This document shows positions 21,502 through 33,400 of a DNA stretch of 64,000 nt, one piece after another. The position numbers were made by a program, and so were the translations under genes. The stretch covers positions 22,981,001 to 23,045,000 of the forward strand of contig CM069872.1 in NCBI GenBank assembly GCA_036172665.1. The letters run 5' to 3'. The notes beneath the pieces were generated by a model, which was given only the letters and a program-made list of their open reading frames with translations, made no database searches and was not told where the DNA came from. The stretch's first letter is position 1. Every line of letters starts with the position of its first letter. This stretch comes from Prosopocoilus inquinatus (lineage: Eukaryota > Arthropoda > Insecta > Coleoptera > Lucanidae).

Positions 21502-24500
21502 GCTCATAGAGCAAGTTAATGCGTTAAAAAAGAACATTATTAATTGCCCTAAGCACGTATTCGACGATCATTCTGATTGTGACGTTTATTTTTGCACCGG
21601 GTTCAAAGATAATGAAATTAATTCAGTTCCAGACTTAGTAGAATGTGGATGACTTCATGATATTATTGCTTGCTGCAATCATTTGACGCATAATGCACAG
21701 TTTACTTTTAAATATGAACATTAATGCAGCGGAGACGTACATTTCAATTGTTTCAAAATTTGTTGGTGGAAAAAGAGTTCTTCTCTTTGAAAAATAGCTA
21801 CGAAGTGAAGTGCCACGCTGCGAGCCTTTCTTAAAATTTCAAAGAGCAATATCACCACCGCATTTATAAGAGAATGATCGGGAAAAGTCCAGGCAAATAT
21901 ACCAAAGTATACAGTGTGCCCGGATACGTAGGTACAGCATGGGTAACTTCTGTCTTTGAAGAGATAGAGAGATGATTAAATTAGCAAAAAGTTGCAGGTT
22001 TGAGAGCTCATTAAGAATCCATTTTCAAACTTACGTGTCATGGCCAACTTGGTTAAAATTTTACTAAAACCAAAGTCTCCTCATTTCTTTTATTTGCCGT
22101 AACTTTTTTGTTATTTAAGGTATTGAGGTGCGGTTTGAACTAGTTTGCATGATAATTTAAGTACTTTTATAGGCACTTAATAAAACTAATCTCATTTTTA
22201 CAAATTTTCAATAATCTAACCTAACCTTAAAATTTTAAATTGGTACTCCCTAATTTTCTTGGCCTTTTTAAGAGAAAATTTATTTCTGAATGCAATGATG
22301 TAGCACACGATATGGAGATTTCTTCAAAATTTTGAAAAACCGAACTTATTCTTTTTACGAACAGAAATCGCTAGTGCCATGATCACAGAAATTTTGCTTT
22401 TTGTTTATCAAGTTATTCTGCAGTGGCACTGATCGATTGCAGCCAATGGTGAGCGAGCCATTAAAATTTTAAACCAATATCACATCAGCTAGGGGTATGA
22501 TGTGCCAAAAAGATAAGAATTTCATTGGTGAAAAATTTTAATCGCTTGTACACGATTGTCCACGAACGATCAGTGGCACTGCAGCTTCATCTGTGTAGCC
22601 TTTTCTGGATACTGAGCTTCGTATATTTCACGAGTAAGTTCTACGTTCTTGTAGCAGTTGGTATACGTATAGTCGCGATCAAGTGAATCGAGACCTATTT
22701 AAAGTTCTGCAATCCTTAAGGAGTGCTTACATTACATACATGTCTTCAATAAATTCAAAAACAAATCTTTACAAAACTGTCGACTTGTCGCATACAAATC
22801 CTGATGAATCTTTAGCACAAGTCTTCGACAAATACTAGCACAGGACATCGTTTACACTATGTGACCTGTTCGCTACATATCTAGTATTTAATAATAAAAA
22901 AAGTATCGCTCGTGAAAGATGACAATCAATTTTTGTTTTTGGCCGCGGCAGCATAATATTACTATGCACTTTTTGAATCACTCCATCGTCACAAACCATC
23001 AGATCGCTTAATAGTTTAAAACAGCTAACTATTCTGCACGTGCGTAAAGTACCTTTGTATGGTCTGCGATCGCTGTGTTTTCCATTAATTTGGAATAGAA
23101 ATCTGTCTGGTAAAACATGTCGGATACATGTCAAATACATGAAAAATGTAATAGTAGTATGAGACAAATTTCAGATTCATTCCAGACTTGTCAAACAATA
23201 TGTAGGACACATGTATAATACAAATATGTATGTAATGTAAACGCCCGTTTATTACCAACGTTAACAAGGGCACGGTTAGCTTGCATCAGTCTCGATAACA
23301 AAGTTTTGTGATCATGGCACTAGCGATTTCTATTCATAAAAAGAATAAGTTCTGTTTCCCAAAATTTTGAAGAAGTTTCCATACCATGTGATACATCATT
23401 GCATTTAGAAAAAAGTCTCTCTTAAAAGGGCCAACAAAATCACCAATTTAAAATTTTAAGGTTAGGTTAGATTATTGAAAATTTGTAAAAATGGGATTAG
23501 TTTTATTAAGTGCCCATAAAAGTACTTAAATTATCGTGCAAACTAGTTCAGCAGCATCTCAATATAATCAAGTTGGCCATGACAAGTAATATTTGAAAAT
23601 GGTTTCTTAATAAGCTCTCGAACCTGCACCTTTTTGCTAATTTAATCATCTTTCTATCCGGGTACACTGTATACGTCAAAGTTGCGTAGGAGACGTTTTT
23701 ACCGAAAATGCAGAGCACGACTATTTCTTGGGCAAGGCAGAAAAGAAAACAGGCAGCCGAAGCTGAGGGTGACTACGGACTAATAGAAGAGGTGATCCCT
23801 CTTAAAAACTTAGAAGAAAAGAAATGATCTTTAATGGACTACTTGAGCAGGACCCAGATAGAGTTAGAATCGTTAGAGAGAAACACTGTTGGCCAAAACA
23901 CCAAAGTGAAATGGCATAAAGAGCGAAGACTAACAGCAACGAAATTTGGTATTGTCTGTAAAAGACGTCAAACAACTGATGCCAAAAAATTGGCGTAAAA
24001 ATTAATTTCCTCTAATTTTTCGAAAGTATAGTTACAAATTGGTGCCGTAACCATGAAGAAATTGCGAGAAAACAATTTTCACAGGAATTTGGACATAAAG
24101 TTGAACGGCGGATTATTTATATCTAAAGAAATGCCGTATCTTGGAGCTAGTCCTGATGGACTAGTTGGTGAGGATGCTATAATTGAGATCAAGTGTCCCT
24201 ATAAGTTAGCGAAGTTCAAAATAACTCCTCAGGAAGCAGCAAAGATGAAAGTTATGCCCTATTTCTTTTTGGATGGCAATACTGTGAAACTGAAGAAAAC
24301 ACATATCTACTATTATCAGATTCAAGGGCAGTTGGCTTTAACGAATAGTTGTATTCGTTGTATGGACACCTTTGGGAATGATACGTGAACAAGTAATGTT
24401 ATTTACATAAACGTCAAGAAAGTTCTGAATTCATCATAATACATTATTTTTTTCTGAAATCTTACAAGATTATTTTTGTAATAGTTTCAACTTTTAAGCA

Positions 24501-24747
24501 CACGAAAGCTATAATTTTGACAATAAAAATAAGTAAAACCGATTTGGTTTTGAAGACTAGTATATAAAATAGAAATTATAGACGATTTTAGAAAAAATAA
24601 CAAGCAATTTACATTTACAACACACCTGTAATACGTTTTCTTTTTCAGATTAAAAAAGATGACAATTTTTGGCATAACATGAAGCCGAAGTTAAAATATT
24701 TTCATTTAGAACATATGCTGCCTATACTGGCTTTAAAAGAAAATTAA
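21502..24747 (+). pseudogene. YqaJ-nuclease gene of an insect mobile element, broken and interrupted
   Basis: Pieces of one gene in order. 21,502-21,780: QVNALKKNIINCPKHVFDDH, CDVYFCTGFKDNEI, VPDLVECG, then a stop at 21,650 and decayed IVSKFVGGKRV. 21,860-21,910: GKSPGKYTKV, interrupted by the DNA element at 21,912-23,669 and resumed at 23,672. 23,850-24,000: HKERRLTATKFGIVCKRRQT, the start of the YqaJ fold. 24,053-24,390: PYLGASPDGLVGEDAIIEIK with the catalytic D..G and E-X-K residues, then YYYQIQGQLALT. After an intron, 24,649-24,747: KKDDNFWHNMKPKLKYF. The YqaJ fold is a PD-(D/E)XK exonuclease known from phages and from insect repeats. Stops near 23,827 and 23,998 and a frame loss near 24,030 make it non-functional, although the nuclease core is intact. 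Confidence 0.78.
21912..23669. mobile_element. Long-TIR DNA element, 1,758 bp, TA target duplication, no transposase
   Basis: Termini CAGTGTGCCCGGATA (21,912) and TATCCGGGTACACTG (ending 23,669). TA dinucleotides flank both ends (21,910-21,911 and 23,670-23,671). The inverted repeats are about 360-470 bp each (21,912-22,390 and about 23,310-23,669). A second, inner pair (CAGTGGCACTGATCG near 22,430, CGATCAGTGGCACTG near 22,568) sits inside. Removing it rejoins the YqaJ frame. No open frame inside resembles a transposase, so it is non-autonomous, probably of the Tc1/mariner superfamily by its TA target. Confidence 0.85.
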
Positions 24748-24942
24748 AATAACGATCCTGATCGATCTGGACAGTTGAAACGTCTTTCTGATAATCTGGT
24801 AACAATTCTGAAATAGATCTGTATTTGAAATCTGCTCTGCAAGATTCCATATTATATAATGCCATATAATATCTAACTGTACTATGTCCACTAAAAAAAA
24901 TTGAGACAATTGTTGTGCATACATATTTGAGTTATTTTATTA

Positions 24943-25065
24943 TAGCGTTTTCCGCTGGCTGCACCGGTATGCACTGAGTGTATCTCCATCTCGTTTTATT
25001 ACATAAAGCTGAACCGAGTTGGAAATACACTCAATGCGCACTAGTGCAGCCAGTGGAAAACGCTA
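24943..25065. mobile_element. MITE, 123 bp, TTA target duplication
   Basis: Inverted ends TAGCGTTTTCC(G)CTGGCTGCAC and GTGCAGCCAGTGGAAAACGC(TA), flanked by TTA at 24,940-24,942 and 25,066-25,068. A 3-bp TWA duplication points to the PIF/Harbinger superfamily. Confidence 0.8.
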
Positions 25066-25068
25066 TTA

Positions 25069-27331
25069 GTTTGAATGCAATTTTAAACTTGTTTCTACAG
25101 AAACTTAAAAAACACGGAAATAAACAAACGGACGAATACATGATAGCAACAATAATTAACTCCTCGTATTTACAACAGAACGTATTACGTGTTCCAGATT
25201 CTTTTGGTGTGTAGTACAATATGATTCAAAATGGCCGCACTATTATCACCAGAATGTTAATATTAACAGGATCAAAAACAAGCTTTTAATTTTTTTTTTG
25301 AGATGCTTGACGAATGTTTAAAAATATCGTATAATGCAGATGCACTTACAAATTTGAAACCGTGGTTGTAGATTAGGTTACAGTTGATGAGATCTGAATC
25401 CTCGTATTCATCAAGTATTTATATTTTATTCAATTAGTTGTGTAGAAACAAAAATTATTTGACGCAGTTCCGTTTCACTATTTGGGTGAACTTGATATTC
25501 CAAATGTTACATCACCGACCCATTTTACTCTTTGTTTATTCCTGTGTTATCACATAATATTAATTACATGCATTAACAGGCATTTTTAATGATGTCAAGG
25601 TAAATGTGTACACAAATAAATAACAAAATATTGAGCAAAATGTTGAACATTCCCTTTTTAAAACTAATTAAGTGCATGACTACCAGATTTGCAGAAGTTT
25701 ATTATGACAAAAATGTTTCTTTCAATGTACCGTAAAAAATTTACCAAAAAGCACGACTCTGAAAAGAGAAATCTTTGTAGAATTATTTTCTGGCAGCGCT
25801 CGGTAGCGTTCGTGTGTTTACGGTGCGTGTATTCTGTGTTTCACTCATACACGCACTGAAACGCATTCGCTCTCACTCATACTCTTCATCTGTCACTAAA
25901 TCGGGAGAATGAATGTGCGAATTCCCCCCTCTTGCACTAGGCCCGAAGGCGGAGCTAGCGTGTATCACATACCACATTTGATTTCAGCGATTTCATTCCG
26001 AAAATTTCAAATTTGTTTCCCATTTCCTGACCTTATTTTTAAAAATAAAAAAAAAACTAAACGGTTTATTATTATTGAATACTGCGAAATTTCGGCTAAA
26101 GGCTTACACTTTCGAATTTTTTTAATTTTAATTTTTTTTAAGGCCTTTTTGGCAATTCTCGAAAAACGAGCCTTTAGCCGCCTAACAGAATCTATTTAAA
26201 AATTTTTCGCGAAAAATTGGTACGATTTTAATGAAAAATAAGCCCAGGAAATGGGAAAAACGATTTTGGGGCCGAGCAAACAGCCTTAACATGCGTGCAT
26301 AAAGGAAAGCCTGACCGTAACGATTAGAGCGAAATATGAATGTAAAAAATTAACATGGATTAAGACATTTCATTTCAGTCGGTGCCACTCAGCCTAAGAC
26401 TGCTGAATTGACAGAAGAAACCCCGAAATCTTCATTGAAATCGCACTACGTAGCTCAAAAATAAAGCCAATCTCTTGGCCAATAGAAGCCCTCTAGTTAG
26501 AGTCTGGCAAAGTCAGCCATTTTTCGATTATTCAAAACTCGCGTTTTTTTTATTTCCCGACTAAAATCTTTCTTAAAGTCAAGTATTATTCAGTTAATTT
26601 CATATTCGCGAAGAAAAGCGAATTGCTTTTCCCGGTGTGCTGTTTTATTTAAACCGATCCGAAAAGTTTCGTATTTTTTCTTCTTTGTCTCTAAAAAATT
26701 ATTTTGTTTCATAAAAAAATAAGATAATGATTTCAGATGAACTTACGTTCTCCGTGGTAAAAATTGCGTGAAACTAGTCGACAACTAAAAGCTCTTGATT
26801 GTTTGTCAAATGCAGAAACCATGATAAAATTTTTACAAAAATTGCGAGAGTAATTAATTATAAAAATATTTGTATCTTTGTTACTAAATGTAGTGTGTCA
26901 TGTGTTTCCAGCTTTTTATAGATCGGATTGTGAAAGCAAAAATAAATTTCCTCGAAAATTGAACAAATTAAATAAACGCAAAAAAATTTAAATGTTCTAA
27001 AAAGAGGCATTTTAACAAGAAATATTCTATATTTTTTCGACGACTCTAAAGCCATTCTAGAAACAACTTTTAGTTTTTTCTTTGACAACTTTTTTTATGG
27101 ACAGTTAGAATGTTCGCTGTCGGCGCAGCTTCTTCAGAGAGCTGCAATCTTATAATTTTAAAATTCACCATTAAGTTTAACTAGATTCTGTGATATTAAG
27201 AAGGGCTGAATACGCACCTGTGACTAGATGTTAATATTAATATTAGAAGGAATGTGTTATTGAAACTGTCTTTCCCCATTAACATTTCTGTATAATTATG
27301 ATAATGCATACAGTTTATTTATAATGGGCAG
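25069..27331. other. Upstream region of the acid phosphatase gene, no other gene seen
   Basis: Mostly AT-rich. 25,790-25,970 is more GC-rich, with alternating pyrimidine-rich sequence and a small palindrome (GTGCGTGTAT/ATACACGCAC). It might be an old promoter or 5' exon but nothing proves it. No TATA box is convincing directly before 27,332. Confidence 0.35.
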
Positions 27332-27457
27332 ATGAAGAAAGACACCATAATTCTGCTCGCGATGGGGTTCTGCACGGTTGTGGTGATCGCCATCATTGCC
27401 GGAGCGGTCCAGTCCAGCGCCACCGATGACACTAAGGAGCTTCACTTGGTCCATATC
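27332..27457 (+). CDS. Acid phosphatase exon 1
   Basis: 42 codons from ATG to HLVHI; donor GTAAGT at 27,458, phase 0. Encodes the hydrophobic leader and the strand before the catalytic loop. GC-richer than its surroundings. Confidence 0.88.
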
Positions 27458-30400
27458 GTAAGTAGATATCACCCAAATCTAATTAGCATAAGACTAAAAA
27501 TTAATTCTAAGAGATACGAAATGGTTTCGATGCAAATAGCAAACCTTACCCAGGTTTTCGATAATAATCTCCTCTTACAACTTGTATATCTGGTGTCTAA
27601 TTTGAAACTTCATCATTGGTATCATTTTCTTATTTTTAAAAAGAGAAATTCGATTATATTAGCAAAGATTCTCTGATTTTCACACTAGTCGTTCCGAATT
27701 TTTGAAGGAAAGAAAAAGCAGTTGCACTGCTAGTTGTCAATATTTGTACGGTGCTATTTTGTATTACTTATTATTTTTATGTAGTTTCTACGGGGTGTTA
27801 TCGATTATGAGGGCAATAATTATACCACTCATAGACGATGTCAAAATACTACGATTTAACCTGATTTATCTACACTGTGATTCAAAAGTGTCGCACCATG
27901 GCTTAGGTTTTGATAGAGAATGTTATTAGGAGCATAAATATGTTTTTAGAATTGTTTTGTGATGCGTGATTTTCGAGATACAAAGGTTTAAAAGTTGAAC
28001 TGATTTGCCAAAACATTCGGTAATCAAATTTAACACAATAATATTTGTCAGTTCATAATACTTTATTTTATTTAAATATTCTTAAGTTTCTTAAGTAAAA
28101 ATTTGATGAAGGAGTTGGCCGAAGGGTGCTTTTCAGGAAAAAAAGAACAGGTAAACTTGCAAAGAATTTAAAAATGTCGTAAACTGAAAGAAGCAAACGA
28201 GTAGACTATAAAACTAAGACAATAACTTATGGCATACTCAATGTTTTAATGAATTATTTCAATATCGAATTAATTCAAAATCAGAAAATTATAATCAAAA
28301 ACCAAACGAATAAAATTAAACCGCTGCAATACACGGTCGAAATTTTGACTGCCTCAATACATTTTCCTAGTCTTCTGATGCTTCCTTAAACATTTCTTAG
28401 CATTTATTTATCAACAGATTAAACAGCGACATCATACGATTGCTTTTTGACCTAACATTGTAGTAGCATAGACAAACTGAAGCGGATTTGCTACCTAATA
28501 AGTCCCCCGTGCAAGGCGGCCATGCTTGCTGTCAAAGCTGACGAAGCCCCAAACAGGGCTGAAACAGCTGTACAGAGGCTGCTCGAGGTTCTCACTGCAA
28601 TCAAAAACGATTTGCAACAAATGTTTTAAAACATTTATTTATCATAATTATTTGTGCAGCATCAAGACTTCTTTTACGTTATTCACTGTTTACTCCAATG
28701 AATCGTTTCAGTCCATCACGAAAAATAGTACACCACCATCGGCAAATTTTATTTACTGTCAGTACTGTCACATATCAGTCCAAGGTAACCGTAGCAACAC
28801 CGAATTCTGGGTGCACCGTTGCTGACCTTATTTTTAAAATAATGTTGAGATTTCAAAAGACTTTTTCTACTTTATTACTTAATATTAATTATGTTCGTTA
28901 ACAAGGAAATTTTTATCGGCATTTATCTACGTTTTTCATTTTTTCATTAATAGAACACTAACCTTAATCATCTTGCTAATAGAAACCAACATCAATTTCC
29001 CATCTTTGAAGGCCTGTATCTAGGTAAAGAAAGCTTCTAGAAACATTTTGTTTAGATTTTGAGAACAAGTAAATGAGTCTAAAGACCACCTAAGTGATGA
29101 TGCGGTTCTTTTGAATCACATTGTATATACAAGTTTTTCGTTTCTGTGGTATAACCTATGAAAAGCATACTTTGAGAAAAAGAATTATGCAACATTATGT
29201 ACAATGACATGTAAAGTACAGATATACTTATAGAAATCCAGCTAATGGTTTCAAGGCAAGTTAGAACTTTCTAAATTTCGAGTTTTTGCAGCAATAAAAT
29301 CTTTCGACCTAATTATTCCTAAAACGGCTAATCTGACGAAGGTGGAACTTAGTTCATTTCTGGTATAATTTTATTCGAACTTTTCAATTTTTGTTTCAAT
29401 TTTCTTTAAAAACTGACAATAAGAAACTTATTTACTAAAATGTTAACCTACTTCGCACGTTCTACGCCACACAATTTTCCGTATACATATCCATCTTTGT
29501 ATTTCACTTGTCCTGCATGTCAAATTTCAACGCTCTATCTCAAACAGTTCTGGAGATATTTAAGAAATTATGCTTTAGGAGGTTATAGCTCAAACGAAAG
29601 ACTTTTGTGTATAAATAAATTAGGTTAAATTGCAATAGTTTGATGTCTACACGTGGTACAGTTGTTGCCATCTTATTCGATAACATTCTGTATACAGTAA
29701 TTATAGTTCTGTAAGTAAAAAAATATAACAATAAGGAATCGCATAAATAAATTTTCATTTTGATCTACACTGCTCCAAGAAATTAACGCACCACTCAGTA
29801 AAATAATATTCTTTGTTTTCTTTATTTAAACGGTTGACGTTGATTTGAAACAATTTAATAACAACTGTTTAATGTGTTATAAAATCACCATTTACAAGTA
29901 AAAAATAAACAATAAAAACGAATAAAATCAAAAGTCGAAAAATTTGAGAAACAAAGTTTTTGAATAAATGAAACCAATGTCGAGTATTTTTGCCTATATC
30001 TGGAATAACAGAATGTTATCGACGATCCACACATAAAATAAGCGAAGTTCCGTCACTTTGTTTCAATTCTTTCCATATTTTCACAAGCCAACGCCCCACC
30101 TCTTCTAATTTATTAACTTGGTTCGTATAGTCTCTGAGTGCTTTCAGATACCTACCAACCCAGATAGCACACTGACGTTATTTTGACGTCATTTTCAACC
30201 ACATGCGACGTCCTTTTATAGACGCCATGTTTGTGACGTTTTATTGACGTCATGGTTACAACGTTTTAAAGGCGTCATAGTGATGACGTTTTATAGACGT
30301 CTCATTGACGTCACGATTCCTTCACGTTATTACAGAATGTAAAATTTGAAATAAAAACAATTTTATTATTTACTTGTTTAATTATTCAAGTAATACAACA

Positions 30401-33400
30401 TTCCACGGCTAAACAGTAAAAAATATAACGTAGGATACAATTATATTGAATATACAGGTTGTAACAAAACTACAGGCCGATTTTCATATTTCTAAATAAA
30501 GATTTTTTTCTCCGATTCTAGCAAATGTATCACACATTACTGTTGATTTGACTTTTTGACCAAAATTTCAATTTTTTTATTTTTACAAAGAGCGCTGTGG
30601 AAACAATCAAGATGTTGACGTTTACATGGCGCTAGCTAGATCAATTGAAAACGCGGAAGAAATTCTAAAAGCTCGAAGCTATTTTAATTGTAAACAACTC
30701 CTGCTTTCAGTGCAAAATAATCCTTCTAGCTCAACAAACCAAATTCTTTCAAAGCTACCACATTATATGAAGTTTTTTCTTTCTTTTGATCTGTAAAATT
30801 CGTCCTTTAAGTAGCGGCCGGTATTTTTGTTACACGCTGTATAATACATTCCTTATTTATTTGTTATCACTAATGCCTCGAATCTGAGGGTCCAAACTCA
30901 GAGGCGTTGTATTCCGCACGTGGCGGGACTCGATTTCTCGCTGCATTTTCGATAGGCAGGGGGATTCTACGATCGAATTCTGCGACTCATTAATTTTGAT
31001 TTTGACGAGTCGACATTTATTTGGTTGCTCAGTCTCTCCGAAAATATTGAAGAGTTCAAAATTTACCTAGAGAAAACGTCTCTCACAACCTGTTGAGAGA
31101 TCATTTTCTCGCTTTAAAAGACAAGACATTCTCATGGCAAATCGAAACGAACGAACGAACGAAAATTTGGAACGTTATTTAATAATTAATTTTAATAACG
31201 ATTAATAGCTGAAAAATTTGAGTATTTTCTTCCCTATTCGAATTTCGAATACCTGAGAATACTCAACAACGCGCGTCTCTGTTAAACAGCGCAATCGAAC
31301 CATTCAGATCTGCGCTACACCGGGGGTGTTACGATGCGTAATCAGCATCTGGGAGACTGGACGGGCTATTTTCCTTGATGCTGTAGTGATCACCGATAAA
31401 ACCTGCCCACACATTTACAGAAAATCGGTGTTGGAAATATCCTCTACGACGAGTGATATGTGGATTGGCGTCTGCCCAAACGTGTGCGTTGTGAAAATTT
31501 AATACACCATTTCGCGTAAAACAAGCTTCGTCTGTCCATAAGACTTTCGCTAGGAACTCAGGATTCCGCGTAATTGTCCGTTGTAACCAATGGCAAAATC
31601 GTAACCGAATTTCTCCGTCTCGTGGTTATAATGCTTGTACCCGTTGCACGTGGTAGGGGTATAATAATTGCTCGTGCAATGTACGCCAGACAGTTCAGTG
31701 TGATACTCCAATTCACGAGAGATTTGACGTGCACTGACTGTGGGGTCGTTATTTACGCGTTCCAGAATCAATTCGTCTACATCAAGAGTTCGTTGTCTTC
31801 CAACGTCCTGATGTGATGGTTGAAGGTGTCCCGTATCTCTTGCCCGTTGCACTATTGCGACAACTGTTTATCGATTCGGCACAAGACGCTGTCGATACCG
31901 TCGCCGGTATGTGCGTTCTGCAGCACGTGCATTGCACCTACATTCGTCGTACGTTAGAATAATATCAACATAAGCATTATTATTATTATTATTATTATGC
32001 AGGTAGTCGCCCAACAGGATAAACCCAATTACAGGACAAAAAAGAAGAGTAGATATAGAACGATTAGAACTAAACCTAAACCTAACCTAAAACAAAACAA
32101 CAAAAGGTATACACATAAATATAATGTAAGAAAAAAAAGGAAAAAAAGATCTATCATAAAAATATATCACTGTACATAGCATCAACATGACGGCACATAG
32201 AGTAAAGAGGTGCCTTAATTAGAATGTTACTCTTTGGTATTGGCAGTTTAAATGTAGTAGTCCATCTGGAGTTAAATCGAGGTACTAGAAAATTTAGAGA
32301 AGCCAAGATTTCAGGACAAACAATTTTAGAGTGAAGTAACTTCCAAATGAAACTGGCACCATGCAGATCTCGTCGGTGTTTAAGAGATTGAAAGTTATGT
32401 GTTTGCAGTAAAAAGTCATAATCAACGCCTCTCTCAGGATAAACACCTGTGATTTTAAAGGTAAGAAATTTGAGAAACCGACGTTGTATTCGCTCTATAT
32501 CTAGTTGATAACAGATATAATACGGAGACCATACCTGAGAAGCATATTCTAATCGACTGAGAACAAAACAGTTGTAAAGGCACTTAAATATCTCAATATT
32601 GTTAAAATACTTCACAGATCTCAAAACAAACCCTAAAGATTTACAAGCTCAAGTCAATGTGGTGAGAAAAGCTTAAAGCAGAATCAAAGGTAACACCCAA
32701 ATCTTTAGTTACACTTTTCCTAAACAGTTGCTCACTTTTAATACAGTAATTGTAATTAACAGGATAGACCTTCTTTGTATATGTTACGACGCAACATTTG
32801 TTAACGTTCAACTTCAAACAATTATCAGCGCACCAGGAAATAATCGTGTTTAGGCACTGCTGGAGCCGTTCAGCTTCCCTAGTATTTGAAATAGAAGCAT
32901 AGATTTTTAAGTCATCAGCAAAAGCAAGCGAGTGACAATCTAATGAGTCTAGTAAATCATTGATGAAAATGACAAAAAGTAGGGACCCTAAATTTGAGCT
33001 CTGAGGCACACCAGAGGTCACTGGATATTCAAATGATTTATAGCCATTGAAAAAGACGTAATTCACTCTGCCAGATAGATAGGATTGCAGAAGACACACT
33101 AAAGACGGAACCATTCCTAAAGAGCTGAGCTTATTGAGGAGGAGACCATGATGCACTGTATCGAAAGCACTGGATAAATCCGTGTATATGACATCAACCT
33201 GACCTTGCTTATCCAACACTTCCGCTATGTATTGCGTTATGGTCACCAAATTTGTAGTAGTAGATCGACCAGAAATGAAACCGTGTTGATGGGGCGAAAT
33301 ATAAGAACTAATCCTACTGTAAATTAGTTTATAAATAACCTGTTCAAAGATTTTGGCAAAATTATTTAAAATGGCAATAGGACGATAATTTTCAAGCTGT

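Noticed and set aside
25790..25970. GC-richer patch as a promoter or CpG-island-like start of the phosphatase gene
   Set aside because: It is 1.4 kb upstream of exon 1, with no core promoter element or splice donor that I can defend; kept only as an unassigned note.
31975..31998. (TTA)n as an independent microsatellite
   Set aside because: Its position directly after the LINE B 3' region, in (TAA)n sense for that strand, makes it the element's tail.
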